From: a virus | DNA length: 25,347 nucleotides | Direction: 5' to 3' (one strand) | Virus record (IMG/VR): IMGVR_UViG_3300025164_000736 | Span: 1 to 25,347 of that record | Shown here: positions 17,139 to 24,838 of the stretch, one piece after another | How positions within the stretch are numbered: the stretch's first letter is position 1 | Layout of the letters: the number at the start of each line of letters is the position of its first letter | Notes under the pieces: model-generated | Told to the model about the DNA's origin: nothing | Database searches by the model: none | The model's input: only the letters and a program-made list of their open reading frames with translations | Program-made: the position numbers and the translations under genes

Positions 17139-17584
17139 ACAACGGGCGCAACCACCAATCGACCCCGCAAGACCTGTTCGACTGGGCGCACGCTCGCTGG
17201 GGACCATTCACGCTCGATGCCTGCGCCTCGAGCTGGAACGCCAAGGTGCCCCACTACTACGGCGAGGAAGCGGACGGGTTGGCGTCGCCATGGGCAGGCC
17301 GGGTCTGGTGCAATCCGCCGTGGGATCGCGTTGATCCGTGGGCCGAGCGCGCCCTTCTGGCTGTACGCCAGCGAGAGGCGGAGCGTGTCGTGATGCTCGT
17401 CCCCGCCAGAGCGGGGCGCGGGTGGTGGCACAACATCATCCGTCCCCACGCCCTCGTGCTCCCTGTGGGTCGCGTCCAATTCGCCCCGCCACCAGGAGAG
17501 CCCGTGGGCTCAGGCGGATTCGAGGATGCGGTGTTCGCCGTGCTCGAGGGGTCGCCACCGGCAGGGCTCGGGAGGAAGAAGTGA
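17135..17584 (+). CDS. DNA N6-adenine methyltransferase, phage Dam type
   Basis: This 149-residue protein starts at ATG 17135 (GAGGAG ahead). It carries FTLDACASSWNAKVPHYYG (about 25-43), matching the S-adenosylmethionine-side segment of phage Dam-like enzymes. VWCNPPW (about 57-63) is the catalytic (N/D)PP(Y/W) motif for amino methylation. The rest follows the family plan: AERVVMLVPARAGRGWWH, then LPVGRVQFAPPPG, then GGFEDAVFAV. It probably methylates adenine in phage DNA, which could protect against restriction or time packaging. The recognition site cannot be read from the sequence. The upstream in-frame GTG/ATG codons to 17093 belong to a shadow. Confidence 0.85.
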   Translation: MNNGRNHQSTPQDLFDWAHARWGPFTLDACASSWNAKVPHYYGEEADGLASPWAGRVWCNPPWDRVDPWAERALLAVRQREAERVVMLVPARAGRGWWHNIIRPHALVLPVGRVQFAPPPGEPVGSGGFEDAVFAVLEGSPPAGLGRKK

Positions 17585-17820
17585 AGGAAGAACCAACCAA
17601 CCACCGACTGATCGTGATCCTCGACAAAGACGAAACGCGCGCCGCCTTCGATGCGATGCTGGAGGACGCGAAACGGGATCGGGCTAGAATGACACGCCTC
17701 GGCGCGTCGAACAATATCGCCCGCATTGACGGCTGGATTGCAGGAGTCCTAGCCTGTCGGTCCGTGATCGCCCGCCTCGCCGCCCAAGACGAGGCCCTTC
17801 CCGAACCCGAACAAGAATAG
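17581..17820 (+). CDS. Hypothetical protein, 79 residues
   Basis: GTG 17581 overlaps the methyltransferase stop (AAGTGAAG) and follows GGGAGG. The product is MKEEPTNHRLIVILDKDETR, then a helical region (AAFDAMLEDAKRDRARMTRL, ARIDGWIAGVLACRSVIARL) and an acidic end (EALPEPEQE). It is a soluble, mostly helical small protein with no recognised motif. Its position directly before the helicase gene could suit a helicase-associated factor, but this is inference from location only. Confidence 0.55.
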   Translation: MKEEPTNHRLIVILDKDETRAAFDAMLEDAKRDRARMTRLGASNNIARIDGWIAGVLACRSVIARLAAQDEALPEPEQE

Positions 17821-17829
17821 GAGCCAACC

Positions 17830-19083
17830 GTGACCGACCCGGCCGAGGCCGTGCTAGGCTCAATCCTCCTGGATAACGCGGCGATCTACGCTGTGGCCGA
17901 CATACTTTGCCCGGCTGATTTCGAGCTCGGGTCTGACGCGGAGCTGTTCAGCCGCATGGTGGCGCTCTCGTCGTCCGGACGCCCAATAGACCTAGTCACA
18001 CTCGACGGCGCCGTAGACCCGGCGAGGTTCGCCCTGCTCCTGGACGCAGTCCCTACAGCCAAGCACGCGCCGCACTATGCGGCCCAGGTCCTGGCTGCCT
18101 CACAGAGGCGGAGACTTCGTGCTGTGGGCGAGGAAATGGCCGCATCGGCCGATGACGAGCGACCGGTGGATCTCCTTATCGCCCAAGCCGAGGCCGCGGT
18201 CATGGGGGTTCGTCGGTTTTCCGTGTCCTCGGACTTCGTCTCCGCCGGAGAACAGGCGGCCAGGCTGTATTCGCTATATGAGGAGCGGGCCTCTGAGCCG
18301 GGAGCGATGCTTGGCCGACCAACCGGGATCAAGGGGCTAGACGACCTTCAAAGCGGCCTCAGTCAGACCGACCTGGTCGTGATCGCCGGACGTCCGGCCA
18401 TGGGTAAGAGCGCGATTGCGCAACAGATCATTCTGAACCTGCTCCGCGCAGACCGCGGCGCCGTGGGAATCCTGTTCTCGCTGGAGATGTCCTCGGATCA
18501 GTGCGTCACCAGGGCGCAGGCGCAGATCTCGGGGCTGGACTCGAGGCGCATACAGACAGGGCGGCTCAATGACCGAGAATGGGGCGACCTGGCAGACGCC
18601 TGTCGAGACCTCGAGCGCATGCAGTTCTGGATCGATGGCTCCGGATATCAGTCAATGCAAACCATCGGATCTCGGTGTCGCGCCATCAAAGGCCGTCTGG
18701 GGCGGCTCGATATCGTGGCCGTGGACTACCTGCAACTGATCGCCCAGGACTCGCGCGCCGGGAACCGCGAGCAAGCCATCGCTCAGGCGTCTCGAGACGC
18801 CAAGCTACTGGCCAAAGAGCTCTCGGTGCCGGTGCTGTTGCTGTCCCAGCTTAATCGAGGCCTCGAATCCAGGGACGACAAAAGGCCGCGAATGAGCGAC
18901 CTCCGCGAGTCCGGAGCCATCGAGCAGGACGCGGATGAAATCCTGTTCGTCTACCGAGACATCGTCTACAACGAAGGAGCAGACCCTAATGAAGCGGAAA
19001 TCATCGTCGCGAAGAACAGGGACGGAGCCACAGGGAAGTGCTTTGTCCGATTCGAGGAGAAGTCCACGCGGTTCCACGACTAG
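17830..19083 (+). CDS. Replicative DNA helicase, DnaB family
   Basis: This 417-residue hexameric helicase unwinds phage DNA at the fork. The N-terminal domain (about 1-125, EAVLGSILLDNAAIYAVADI) is the DnaB N-terminal fold. The RecA-like core has PTGIKGLDDLQSGL, Walker A AGRPAMGKSA (Gly187-Ser194), GILFSLEMS, Walker B DIVAVDYLQL (294-303) and motif H3 LLSQLNRG (337-344). RMSDLRESGAIEQDADEILF and a late DGATGKCFVRFEE segment complete it. Length is slightly below bacterial DnaB (about 470). It starts at GTG 17830. No separate primase or loader was recognised in the window, so those functions would come from elsewhere in the genome or the host. It is the best anchor for a replication module here. 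Confidence 0.95.
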   Translation: MTDPAEAVLGSILLDNAAIYAVADILCPADFELGSDAELFSRMVALSSSGRPIDLVTLDGAVDPARFALLLDAVPTAKHAPHYAAQVLAASQRRRLRAVGEEMAASADDERPVDLLIAQAEAAVMGVRRFSVSSDFVSAGEQAARLYSLYEERASEPGAMLGRPTGIKGLDDLQSGLSQTDLVVIAGRPAMGKSAIAQQIILNLLRADRGAVGILFSLEMSSDQCVTRAQAQISGLDSRRIQTGRLNDREWGDLADACRDLERMQFWIDGSGYQSMQTIGSRCRAIKGRLGRLDIVAVDYLQLIAQDSRAGNREQAIAQASRDAKLLAKELSVPVLLLSQLNRGLESRDDKRPRMSDLRESGAIEQDADEILFVYRDIVYNEGADPNEAEIIVAKNRDGATGKCFVRFEEKSTRFHD

Positions 19084-19090
19084 GCCGCCG

Positions 19091-19507
19091 GTGATCTATG
19101 TCGCCGGACCGTACTCGGCGCAGACCAAGGCGGGGGTCCTGGCCAACATCGATCGCGCCATGGCGGCCGGGGCAGAGCTTGTGTGCCGCGGGTTCGCCGT
19201 CATTGTCCCCCACTTCTGGGGGCTGTCTGGCGCCGTGGCCAATGTGGACTATGAGGGCTGGATGTCGCGCGACTTCGCCATCCTCGAGAAATGCGACGGA
19301 CTCTTCTGGTTGCCCGCCCTCCCCGCGACCGCAACAACCGCGCCTGAGCCGAGCCCGGGGACCGCTCGAGAGCTCGCCCTCGCCCGCTCGTTGGGAATCC
19401 CTGTGTTCCGCCATCTCGACAGCTTCTCGCACTACGATTGGAGCACAAGAGCCCCTGCCGGCGTCGTGTTGCGCCCGTTGCGGCGCAGCCGCAAAGCCCG
19501 CCTCTGA
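19091..19507 (+). CDS. DUF4406-like / nucleoside deoxyribosyltransferase-like protein
   Basis: GTG 19091 opens MIYVAGPYSAQTKAGVLANI, then DRAMAAGAELVCRGFAVIVP, HFWGL, a WMSRDFAILEKCDGLFWLP block and a GTARELALARSLGIPVF block. This is the pattern of DUF4406 and related nucleoside 2-deoxyribosyltransferase-like folds. YVAGPYS binds a nucleotide, and GTxxELxxAxxxGIPV ends the domain. It may act in nucleotide metabolism, although phage members are uncharacterised. An in-frame ATG at 18989 inside the helicase has AAGGAG upstream, but its extra residues are basic and low complexity, so the GTG is preferred. The 3' end overlaps the convergent terminase gene by 76 bp. Confidence 0.72.
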   Translation: MIYVAGPYSAQTKAGVLANIDRAMAAGAELVCRGFAVIVPHFWGLSGAVANVDYEGWMSRDFAILEKCDGLFWLPALPATATTAPEPSPGTARELALARSLGIPVFRHLDSFSHYDWSTRAPAGVVLRPLRRSRKARL

Positions 19508-21393
19508 TCTCTGGCAATCTTCTTCTTCACTGCGGCCTGGAGCCACGGGTCAGCCCCGGCGTTCCTCGTTGCGGCCTCCGCGTCGGCTTTGTCCGACAGG
19601 TCGCGGAGCGCCATGATCGGGGCAGCCGCCTTGAAGTGAGCATAGACGGCCAGCGCGGTGGCGATCACGTAGTCATCGGTCTCGCCAGACGGGTGCGTGA
19701 GTCGGCCGTTCTCGTTGACGAAGATCTCGTGTTGTCGTATCCCCTCGACCGTTCGCAGCGAAAGGCCGCGATCCTGGATCAGTTGCTGAGACATTGAGAT
19801 GATCAACGCCTTCGTGTGCGCGTAGGTCTTGAATCCGGGTGTGAACCCGTCGTCCTCTGAATTGTCCACGCGCTCCTCATTTTTGCGGTGATACATCGGA
19901 GAGGTGTGGAGCTCAACCAGGCGCTGGCACGTCGAATTGCCCGGGTAGTTACCCTCGCAGCACACGTAGGCGTCTCCGTATGTCTTGTGCAGCCAATGGA
20001 TGATGTCTCCGAAGTCCCGGGTGTGCGGCTTGCCGGCGAAGCGGGCGACCTCGATCAATCGCGTCCCGTCGGTGCGGTCGAAGACGATGGCGACAGAGAG
20101 ATCCCCGTCTGATGCGTCTGTCTTGCCGGTGGCCACGTCGGCGCCGATGATGTACTTACGCTCCGGCTTCGGCTTCTCCCATATCACTGTCTGGGCCGCC
20201 GCCTCCCGGTTGGCGCGCGCAGGCATCTGGAGCACGTGCTTGCGGTCATCTACCACCAGATACCCACACCACTCGGGCTTGGCCTTGTCGGCCTCCATGC
20301 GCATCGCCTTTAGGGCCCCCGGTGCGAAGATCGAGTTACCAGACCCGACGAACGCCTCCTGTGGCTCAGACGGGTACTCCTGGCGGAAGAAGTCCTCCGG
20401 AGACATCTTGCCCTGTTCAGAGCACTTCGTCTGGATGGTGTGGCGGCGCCAACGGAGCTGCTCCATCGACAGGCCGAATCGGCTCACGAGCTCGGTTTCG
20501 ATGTCGTCAAGGTTCTGCTTCATCCACGCGGCTTCGTCCTCCGATACCGGCAACCGGTAGTGTGGATCTTGCCACCACGCCCAGAAGAACCTGAACTTGC
20601 CGTTCCAGTCTCCGGGCGTCCTTCCGGTCTCCTTCCAGCACTTGTAGACCTCCTCGAATGACAGCGAGCCCTGCACGGAGGCGTAGAAGGAGGCGTCGTG
20701 TCCGTTGGCGGTGGACTCCTCGAAGCAGTAATGATCGGGCATCATGGCGTTCTTCGCCGCGCTGATCGCGTCCGCGTTCGCGAAGTGGGCCACCTCCGAC
20801 AGGTGGGTGAAGTCCAGGTCGTACCCGCGAGCCACGCCTTCGTCTTTGCCCACGGTGACGATCATTCTGGAGTCCCACGCAGGCTCGTCCTCGGCGTCGC
20901 CCATGGCCCACTCCAGCCCATCCCCGCTCGATTTCTTCATCGGGACCTTGTGGAAGGCATATTCCTGGGGCCAGGCCAACACGAATCGCTGAGCGATCTT
21001 GCCGATGTTCTGCGCCCCGTCCTTCCTGTGGGCCATCAAGAGGGCGTTCGTGTGCGGGGAGAATTCGCACAAGTGAAAAGCTAACGCCTCGATGTATGTG
21101 GACATTCCCTCCTTTCTGGGCTTCAGCACGACGACGTCCACCGGGAGGTGAGACACCTGCACAGTGGGGTCTTCCTTCGCCCTCGCCGAAGTGCGCTCGA
21201 GGTTGAACGCTTCGATCATTTCGACAAGCCGATGTAGGGACTCTTGGGCCGGGTTCAGGACGAGCGGGACCAGCTTGGTGGCGGCCGGATCCCTGGATCG
21301 CACCCGCAACACGTCGGCGAAGAACCGTCGACGGTCTCTACGCCATTCGTCGCGTTTGGCCTGGACCGACTGGATGCTCGCCTTGTCTGCCAT
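19432..21393 (-). CDS. terL: Phage terminase, large subunit
   Basis: This 653-residue packaging motor is oriented opposite to the portal gene. The ATPase domain has an atypical Walker A region VVLKPRKEGMSTYIEALAF (about 88-106, with KPRKEGMST), HLSEVAHF as Walker B-type strand and an EESTANG coupling motif (about 225-232). The nuclease domain has YIIGADVATGKTDASDGDLS (first acidic cluster), CCEGNYPGNST and GETDDYVIA near residue 590. The last Asp-Asp belongs to the RNase H-like active site. It cuts concatemeric DNA and pumps it through the portal. No small terminase is recognisable nearby. Its 3' end overlaps the DUF4406-like gene. The start lies 41 bp from a divergent gene. Confidence 0.88.
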   Translation of the reverse strand: MADKASIQSVQAKRDEWRRDRRRFFADVLRVRSRDPAATKLVPLVLNPAQESLHRLVEMIEAFNLERTSARAKEDPTVQVSHLPVDVVVLKPRKEGMSTYIEALAFHLCEFSPHTNALLMAHRKDGAQNIGKIAQRFVLAWPQEYAFHKVPMKKSSGDGLEWAMGDAEDEPAWDSRMIVTVGKDEGVARGYDLDFTHLSEVAHFANADAISAAKNAMMPDHYCFEESTANGHDASFYASVQGSLSFEEVYKCWKETGRTPGDWNGKFRFFWAWWQDPHYRLPVSEDEAAWMKQNLDDIETELVSRFGLSMEQLRWRRHTIQTKCSEQGKMSPEDFFRQEYPSEPQEAFVGSGNSIFAPGALKAMRMEADKAKPEWCGYLVVDDRKHVLQMPARANREAAAQTVIWEKPKPERKYIIGADVATGKTDASDGDLSVAIVFDRTDGTRLIEVARFAGKPHTRDFGDIIHWLHKTYGDAYVCCEGNYPGNSTCQRLVELHTSPMYHRKNEERVDNSEDDGFTPGFKTYAHTKALIISMSQQLIQDRGLSLRTVEGIRQHEIFVNENGRLTHPSGETDDYVIATALAVYAHFKAAAPIMALRDLSDKADAEAATRNAGADPWLQAAVKKKIARDQRRALRLRRNGRNTTPAGALVLQS

Positions 21394-21434
21394 TGGCTTG
21401 CCAGTATAGGGGAAAGCCTATAGAGTTTTCCAGC
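21394..21434. promoter_or_regulatory. Short divergent promoter/operator region
   Basis: Only 41 bp separate terL (leftward) from the rightward 21435 gene. The dyad TATAGG-GGAAAG-CCTATA (21405-21422) is a perfect 6-bp inverted repeat. Leftward, TATACT (21403-21408) lies nine bases before the terL ATG, with TGGAAA 18 bases further upstream. Rightward, TATAGA (21419-21424) lies ten bases before ATG 21435. Neither gene has a Shine-Dalgarno. If these are -10 boxes, both messages would be leaderless or nearly so. Confidence 0.45.
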
Positions 21435-21683
21435 ATGGCTTCACTCTTGGTCGTGGTGGTGATCCTGGCTGTCTGCCTGCCCGTGACCGCCGCCGTGGTT
21501 TCTCATTACCACGTGCTTGCGATTGAGTCCTTCCACGCACACATCAAGGAGACGCAGATCGTCGGCGGAGAGCTGGCGGACGTCTACCGGTCGAAGGCGA
21601 CGTGGCACATGCAAGAGGCCGAGAAGGAAACCGAGCGCCGGCATAGGCCCCGCGTGGTCGATCCTAGGCAGGTGATCTCGTGA
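21435..21683 (+). CDS. Small N-anchored membrane protein, 82 residues
   Basis: From ATG 21435 the product is MASLLVVVVILAVCLPVTAA, followed by a polar region with His and Tyr (VVSHYHVLAIESFHAHIKET). A basic tail ends HRPRVVDPRQVIS. The N-terminal membrane helix spans about residues 3-20. The stop overlaps the GTG of the portal gene, so it is cotranslated with structural genes. I recognise no family. It could be a membrane-associated packaging factor or an inhibitor. The frame upstream to 21393 lies on terL and is not used. Confidence 0.6.
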   Translation: MASLLVVVVILAVCLPVTAAVVSHYHVLAIESFHAHIKETQIVGGELADVYRSKATWHMQEAEKETERRHRPRVVDPRQVIS

Positions 21684-23767
21684 CCAAGATCCCAGAGAAA
21701 AGGGCGCTCGAGCTCCTGGCTGTGGCCAAGGCCCGCTGTGAGGATGCCAAGATGGCGGTTCGGGATCGGATCGATCTGTGGCTGGAGCGCCTGGCCTTCA
21801 TGCGCGGCTGGCAATACGCCGTTCGCGACGGCGCTTTCGTTGTGGATGATGACGCCTCAGGAGAGGAGCGCGAGGTTCACAACTACATCGGGACGTTTGT
21901 CCGGTCCGCCGTCGCCAACAGGCTCAAGACATTCCCCAACCCACAGGTTCCGGCATCCAGCGGAGACCAGCGGTCGATGGCCAAGGCCGACGCAACCGAG
22001 AAGCTGTTGGCATCCTTCATTGACGACGAGATCGTAAGCAAAGAGGAGATCATCCGGGCGTTGACGTGGGCCGCCGCGGTTGGCGGCGCATGGGTGAAGT
22101 GCTACTGGGATCCCCACGCGGGCAGGCCTCTTCTCGAGGAGCCGTCGTTCATCGAGCGGCATGAGACCGACCCAGAGACCGGTGAGACCGTGGTCCAGTA
22201 CGAACGAGAAACCGACGAATTCGGGGTCGAGATCTTCTCACGAGATTTCGAGGGCTCAATCAGGACCGAATTCGTTGACACCATAGACGCGCTTCCGGAC
22301 CCGACGGCCAAGCGTGGATCAGAGATGCGTTTTTGGATCCACAGGAAACTGAGGCCGGTCTCGGAACTCGAGGCCAAGTTCCCGGTCGATTACGCTGGCA
22401 AGAAGACCAAAGGGCGGTTCGACGTTGGAGGGAAAGAGGTCGGCCAAGCAGAGAGGGACATGGTTGGCGGCGCTGAATCCATGTCGGTCGAGCAAAGGCA
22501 CGACAACGAATCCCGCCTGGCTCACCTGTACGAGTATTGGGAGCCCGCCTCACCCGAGCGGCCCAACGGGATGTTCTTGGCGTGGTCGAATGATGTGATC
22601 GTGGCCATTGGGGCTAACCCGTACAGGCCCGCCCGCATTCCGGCCGTTCTGTTCCTCGGCGACAATCTCGTCCCGTCCGGGCTGTACGCCGATGGCGTCG
22701 TGGAGCCGTTGATCCCGCTTCAGCGTACGTTGAACTCGCACGAAAGCATGAAGAAGGAATGGATCAAGGCGCTCTACAGCCCGAAGATCCTCAATCCTAT
22801 CGGGTCGATGGTTGTGGCCGACGACTTCGGCGATCTGCCGTCCGTGATCGACCACGCCCCAGGCCTGAAGCCCTCCCCGATGCAGGTGCCGGACATGCCA
22901 TCCGCAATGTTCGAGGCCGCCGCCGAGCTCGTGTCGCGCATGAAGGAGATCAGCTCCTACAGCGACATCAGCCGCGGCGACGTCCCGCAAGGGGTGGAGT
23001 CCGGCCGCGCAATCGCGTTCCTTCGCGAGAACGAGCAGACCATCCGTGAGCCGGACATGCTCCTTCATCGATCCGCCTGTCTGTCTATCCTGCGTCACTG
23101 CCTGTGGCTGGCCAAACAGTTCTACCACGAAGATCGGGCCATCAGGACCATGGGAGACGACGGATGGGAATACTTCATCTTCAAGGCCGACGATTTCGAC
23201 TGGTACGCCGACCTAGCCCCGGAGGCCTTCTCCGGTGCGCCCAACTCTAGGGCCTTGCGGTGGGCGGAGACCGTGGAGGCGTTCACGGCCGGCCTATTCG
23301 ACGACGAGAACCCGGCGGCCAAGAAAGCGCGTCGCATGCTCGAGCTCGATCACGCCAACAGAAGCACGGTGGATCCGGACCGCACATCCAGGAGGCTGGC
23401 ACGAATGGAAAACCTACAAGCCATCGAGCTGGCGGCCGGTCGAGGCCAATGGATCAACGAGGTCCGCGAGTTCCACGACGACAAGCTACATCTTGAGGAG
23501 CACAACGTCGTGCGCAACAGCCCGATCTACTTGGCGTGGCCCCATGAGGTCCAGGCGGCCTTCGATCATCACTGCGAGAACCACGAGGGCAACCTAGAGG
23601 CCAAAGAAGGCCTTGTGGCTGGCCAGCAAGACCCGGCCGCCATGAACGCCAAACCAGGCCCACCCCCTGCCCCGATGGGAGCAGAGTCGCCAATGGCCGG
23701 CGGCCATTCAGTCGGAGAAGCAGAGCCGGCAAGCCAGGACGAATTTCTCTCTGGCCGGGCCAGTTGA
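21680..23767 (+). CDS. Portal protein
   Basis: This 695-residue protein forms the dodecameric ring at the capsid vertex through which DNA enters. GTG 21680 overlaps the upstream stop. The protein has the open portal plan of the long podovirus/P22-like portals. An N-terminal helical RDRIDLWLERLAFMRGWQYA region precedes VHNYIGTFVRSAVANRLKTF. A wing/crown beta domain spans about 170-330. Stem and clip helices include MKKEWIKALYSPKILNPIGS and YSDISRGDVPQGVESGRAIA, a motif widely kept in such portals. A Pro/Ala-rich C-terminal tail is disordered. It lies just before scaffold and capsid genes, as in most tailed phages. Confidence 0.85.
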   Translation: MTKIPEKRALELLAVAKARCEDAKMAVRDRIDLWLERLAFMRGWQYAVRDGAFVVDDDASGEEREVHNYIGTFVRSAVANRLKTFPNPQVPASSGDQRSMAKADATEKLLASFIDDEIVSKEEIIRALTWAAAVGGAWVKCYWDPHAGRPLLEEPSFIERHETDPETGETVVQYERETDEFGVEIFSRDFEGSIRTEFVDTIDALPDPTAKRGSEMRFWIHRKLRPVSELEAKFPVDYAGKKTKGRFDVGGKEVGQAERDMVGGAESMSVEQRHDNESRLAHLYEYWEPASPERPNGMFLAWSNDVIVAIGANPYRPARIPAVLFLGDNLVPSGLYADGVVEPLIPLQRTLNSHESMKKEWIKALYSPKILNPIGSMVVADDFGDLPSVIDHAPGLKPSPMQVPDMPSAMFEAAAELVSRMKEISSYSDISRGDVPQGVESGRAIAFLRENEQTIREPDMLLHRSACLSILRHCLWLAKQFYHEDRAIRTMGDDGWEYFIFKADDFDWYADLAPEAFSGAPNSRALRWAETVEAFTAGLFDDENPAAKKARRMLELDHANRSTVDPDRTSRRLARMENLQAIELAAGRGQWINEVREFHDDKLHLEEHNVVRNSPIYLAWPHEVQAAFDHHCENHEGNLEAKEGLVAGQQDPAAMNAKPGPPPAPMGAESPMAGGHSVGEAEPASQDEFLSGRAS

Positions 23768-23792
23768 CGGGTAAACCCCTTCGGGATAAACT
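23764..23792 (+). promoter_or_regulatory. Candidate promoter before scaffold and capsid genes
   Basis: TTGACG (23764-23769) and TAAACT (23787-23792) are separated by exactly 17 bp. These are 5/6 and 4/6 matches to bacterial primary-sigma boxes. The site starts at the portal stop and lies about 100 bp upstream of the scaffold ATG. A separate promoter would allow high expression of scaffold and capsid. Host sigma preference is unknown. Confidence 0.45.
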
Positions 23793-23893
23793 CTCCACGT
23801 GTTTCGGGGAAAACCCGCAAGACTGGTGCGTCAATCCAGGCCCCGATCCGTCTCCATCGAGCGTACCGCGTCAAGGCGTAGGAGTGTTTCACA

Positions 23894-24817
23894 ATGAGTC
23901 TGTTCCCTCCGGCAAGCACAACCAATTCACCATCGACGGGCCTGGCTGATTACAACCGGGACGCCGGCGGAGGGCCCGAGCCAAGCGCAGGGCAGGAGGC
24001 CGATCAGGTCTTCGAGGTTGGCGAGGCGGAGGAGCAGGAAGCCGAAACCACCAACCAACCAAACCGGACCAACGGAGAGGAAGAGGTCGGCGAAGAAGGG
24101 CAGAACGTAGGGGCAGATCAAGAACCAGAGGAGACAGAGCAGCGACAGGCTCCCGGGCGCGCGGATAAGCGCATCCGGCAACTTGTCGGCGAGAAGAAGC
24201 GGCAAGAAGAGGAGAACGCCTCGCTGCGTGCGACGTTGCAGGCCCTTCAGGAGCACATGCGAGAGCAGGTGGCCTTGGGCCGGGAGCAGTGGAACGCCCA
24301 GAGGCCGTTCGTCGAGCAGCAAAGGACACAGCAAGGGAAGACCGAGAAGCGGCAGAAGATGCTGGAGCTCGGCTTCGACCCGGCGGACTACAAGGACCAC
24401 GCCTTGTATGACGCACTGCAAGAGAACGTCCAGATGCGATCCGAGCTCGGCGAGGTCCGAAAGATGTTCGAGGAGACGAAGCACGAGAAGCAGATGCGCG
24501 CCTACTCGGAAGACTTGTCTCGCCGGATCACGGCCGAGCTGGAGGGCTATGACGTCTCCAGTGAGCATCTCGCCAGCATCCAGGAGCAGGCCATTGAAAG
24601 CGCGGTAGCCAAGGGGCTGGACTCAGCACAGGCCGCCGCGACTGTGGCGACCAGGGTCAAGCCATTCCTCAGGAAGAGATCTGCAACCACCAAGCCGAAA
24701 CCGACCGGAGGGGATGTCCACGGGGTCATCTCTACGAGCGGCCGGAGCGGAGGCGAGGGGACGTCCCGAGCCAAACCCTCCACCTTCGACGAAGCCTTGA
24801 AATCTCTGTTTGGGTAG
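23894..24817 (+). CDS. Putative scaffold protein
   Basis: This 307-residue protein lies between portal and capsid genes and has the usual scaffold profile. The N-terminal ~90 residues are Glu/Gln/Gly-rich and disordered (GEAEEQEAETTNQ, EPEETEQRQAPGR). A long charged coiled-coil region follows (about 95-215, RIRQLVGEKKRQEEENASLR, LQEHMREQVALGREQW). A C-terminal segment is basic (RVKPFLRKRSATTKPKPTG) and ends FDEALKSLFG, a likely capsid-binding helix. Scaffolds guide capsid assembly and are later removed. The ATG has TAGGAG about ten bases ahead. Identity rests on position and composition, as scaffold sequences are poorly conserved. Confidence 0.72.
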   Translation: MSLFPPASTTNSPSTGLADYNRDAGGGPEPSAGQEADQVFEVGEAEEQEAETTNQPNRTNGEEEVGEEGQNVGADQEPEETEQRQAPGRADKRIRQLVGEKKRQEEENASLRATLQALQEHMREQVALGREQWNAQRPFVEQQRTQQGKTEKRQKMLELGFDPADYKDHALYDALQENVQMRSELGEVRKMFEETKHEKQMRAYSEDLSRRITAELEGYDVSSEHLASIQEQAIESAVAKGLDSAQAAATVATRVKPFLRKRSATTKPKPTGGDVHGVISTSGRSGGEGTSRAKPSTFDEALKSLFG

Positions 24818-24838
24818 AAAGAAGAAAAGGAACACACC

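Noticed and set aside
16118-17244. Long leftward ORFs with DGVPDGG, RSPRRSP or TESQTES repeats over the right locus
   Set aside because: They are shadows of the 12-bp periodicity in frames opposite to the operon. They overlap several well supported rightward genes.
23764-23949. Rightward ORF from TTG at the portal stop
   Set aside because: It has no Shine-Dalgarno and runs into the scaffold gene in another frame. Its start coincides with a promoter-like -35 box.
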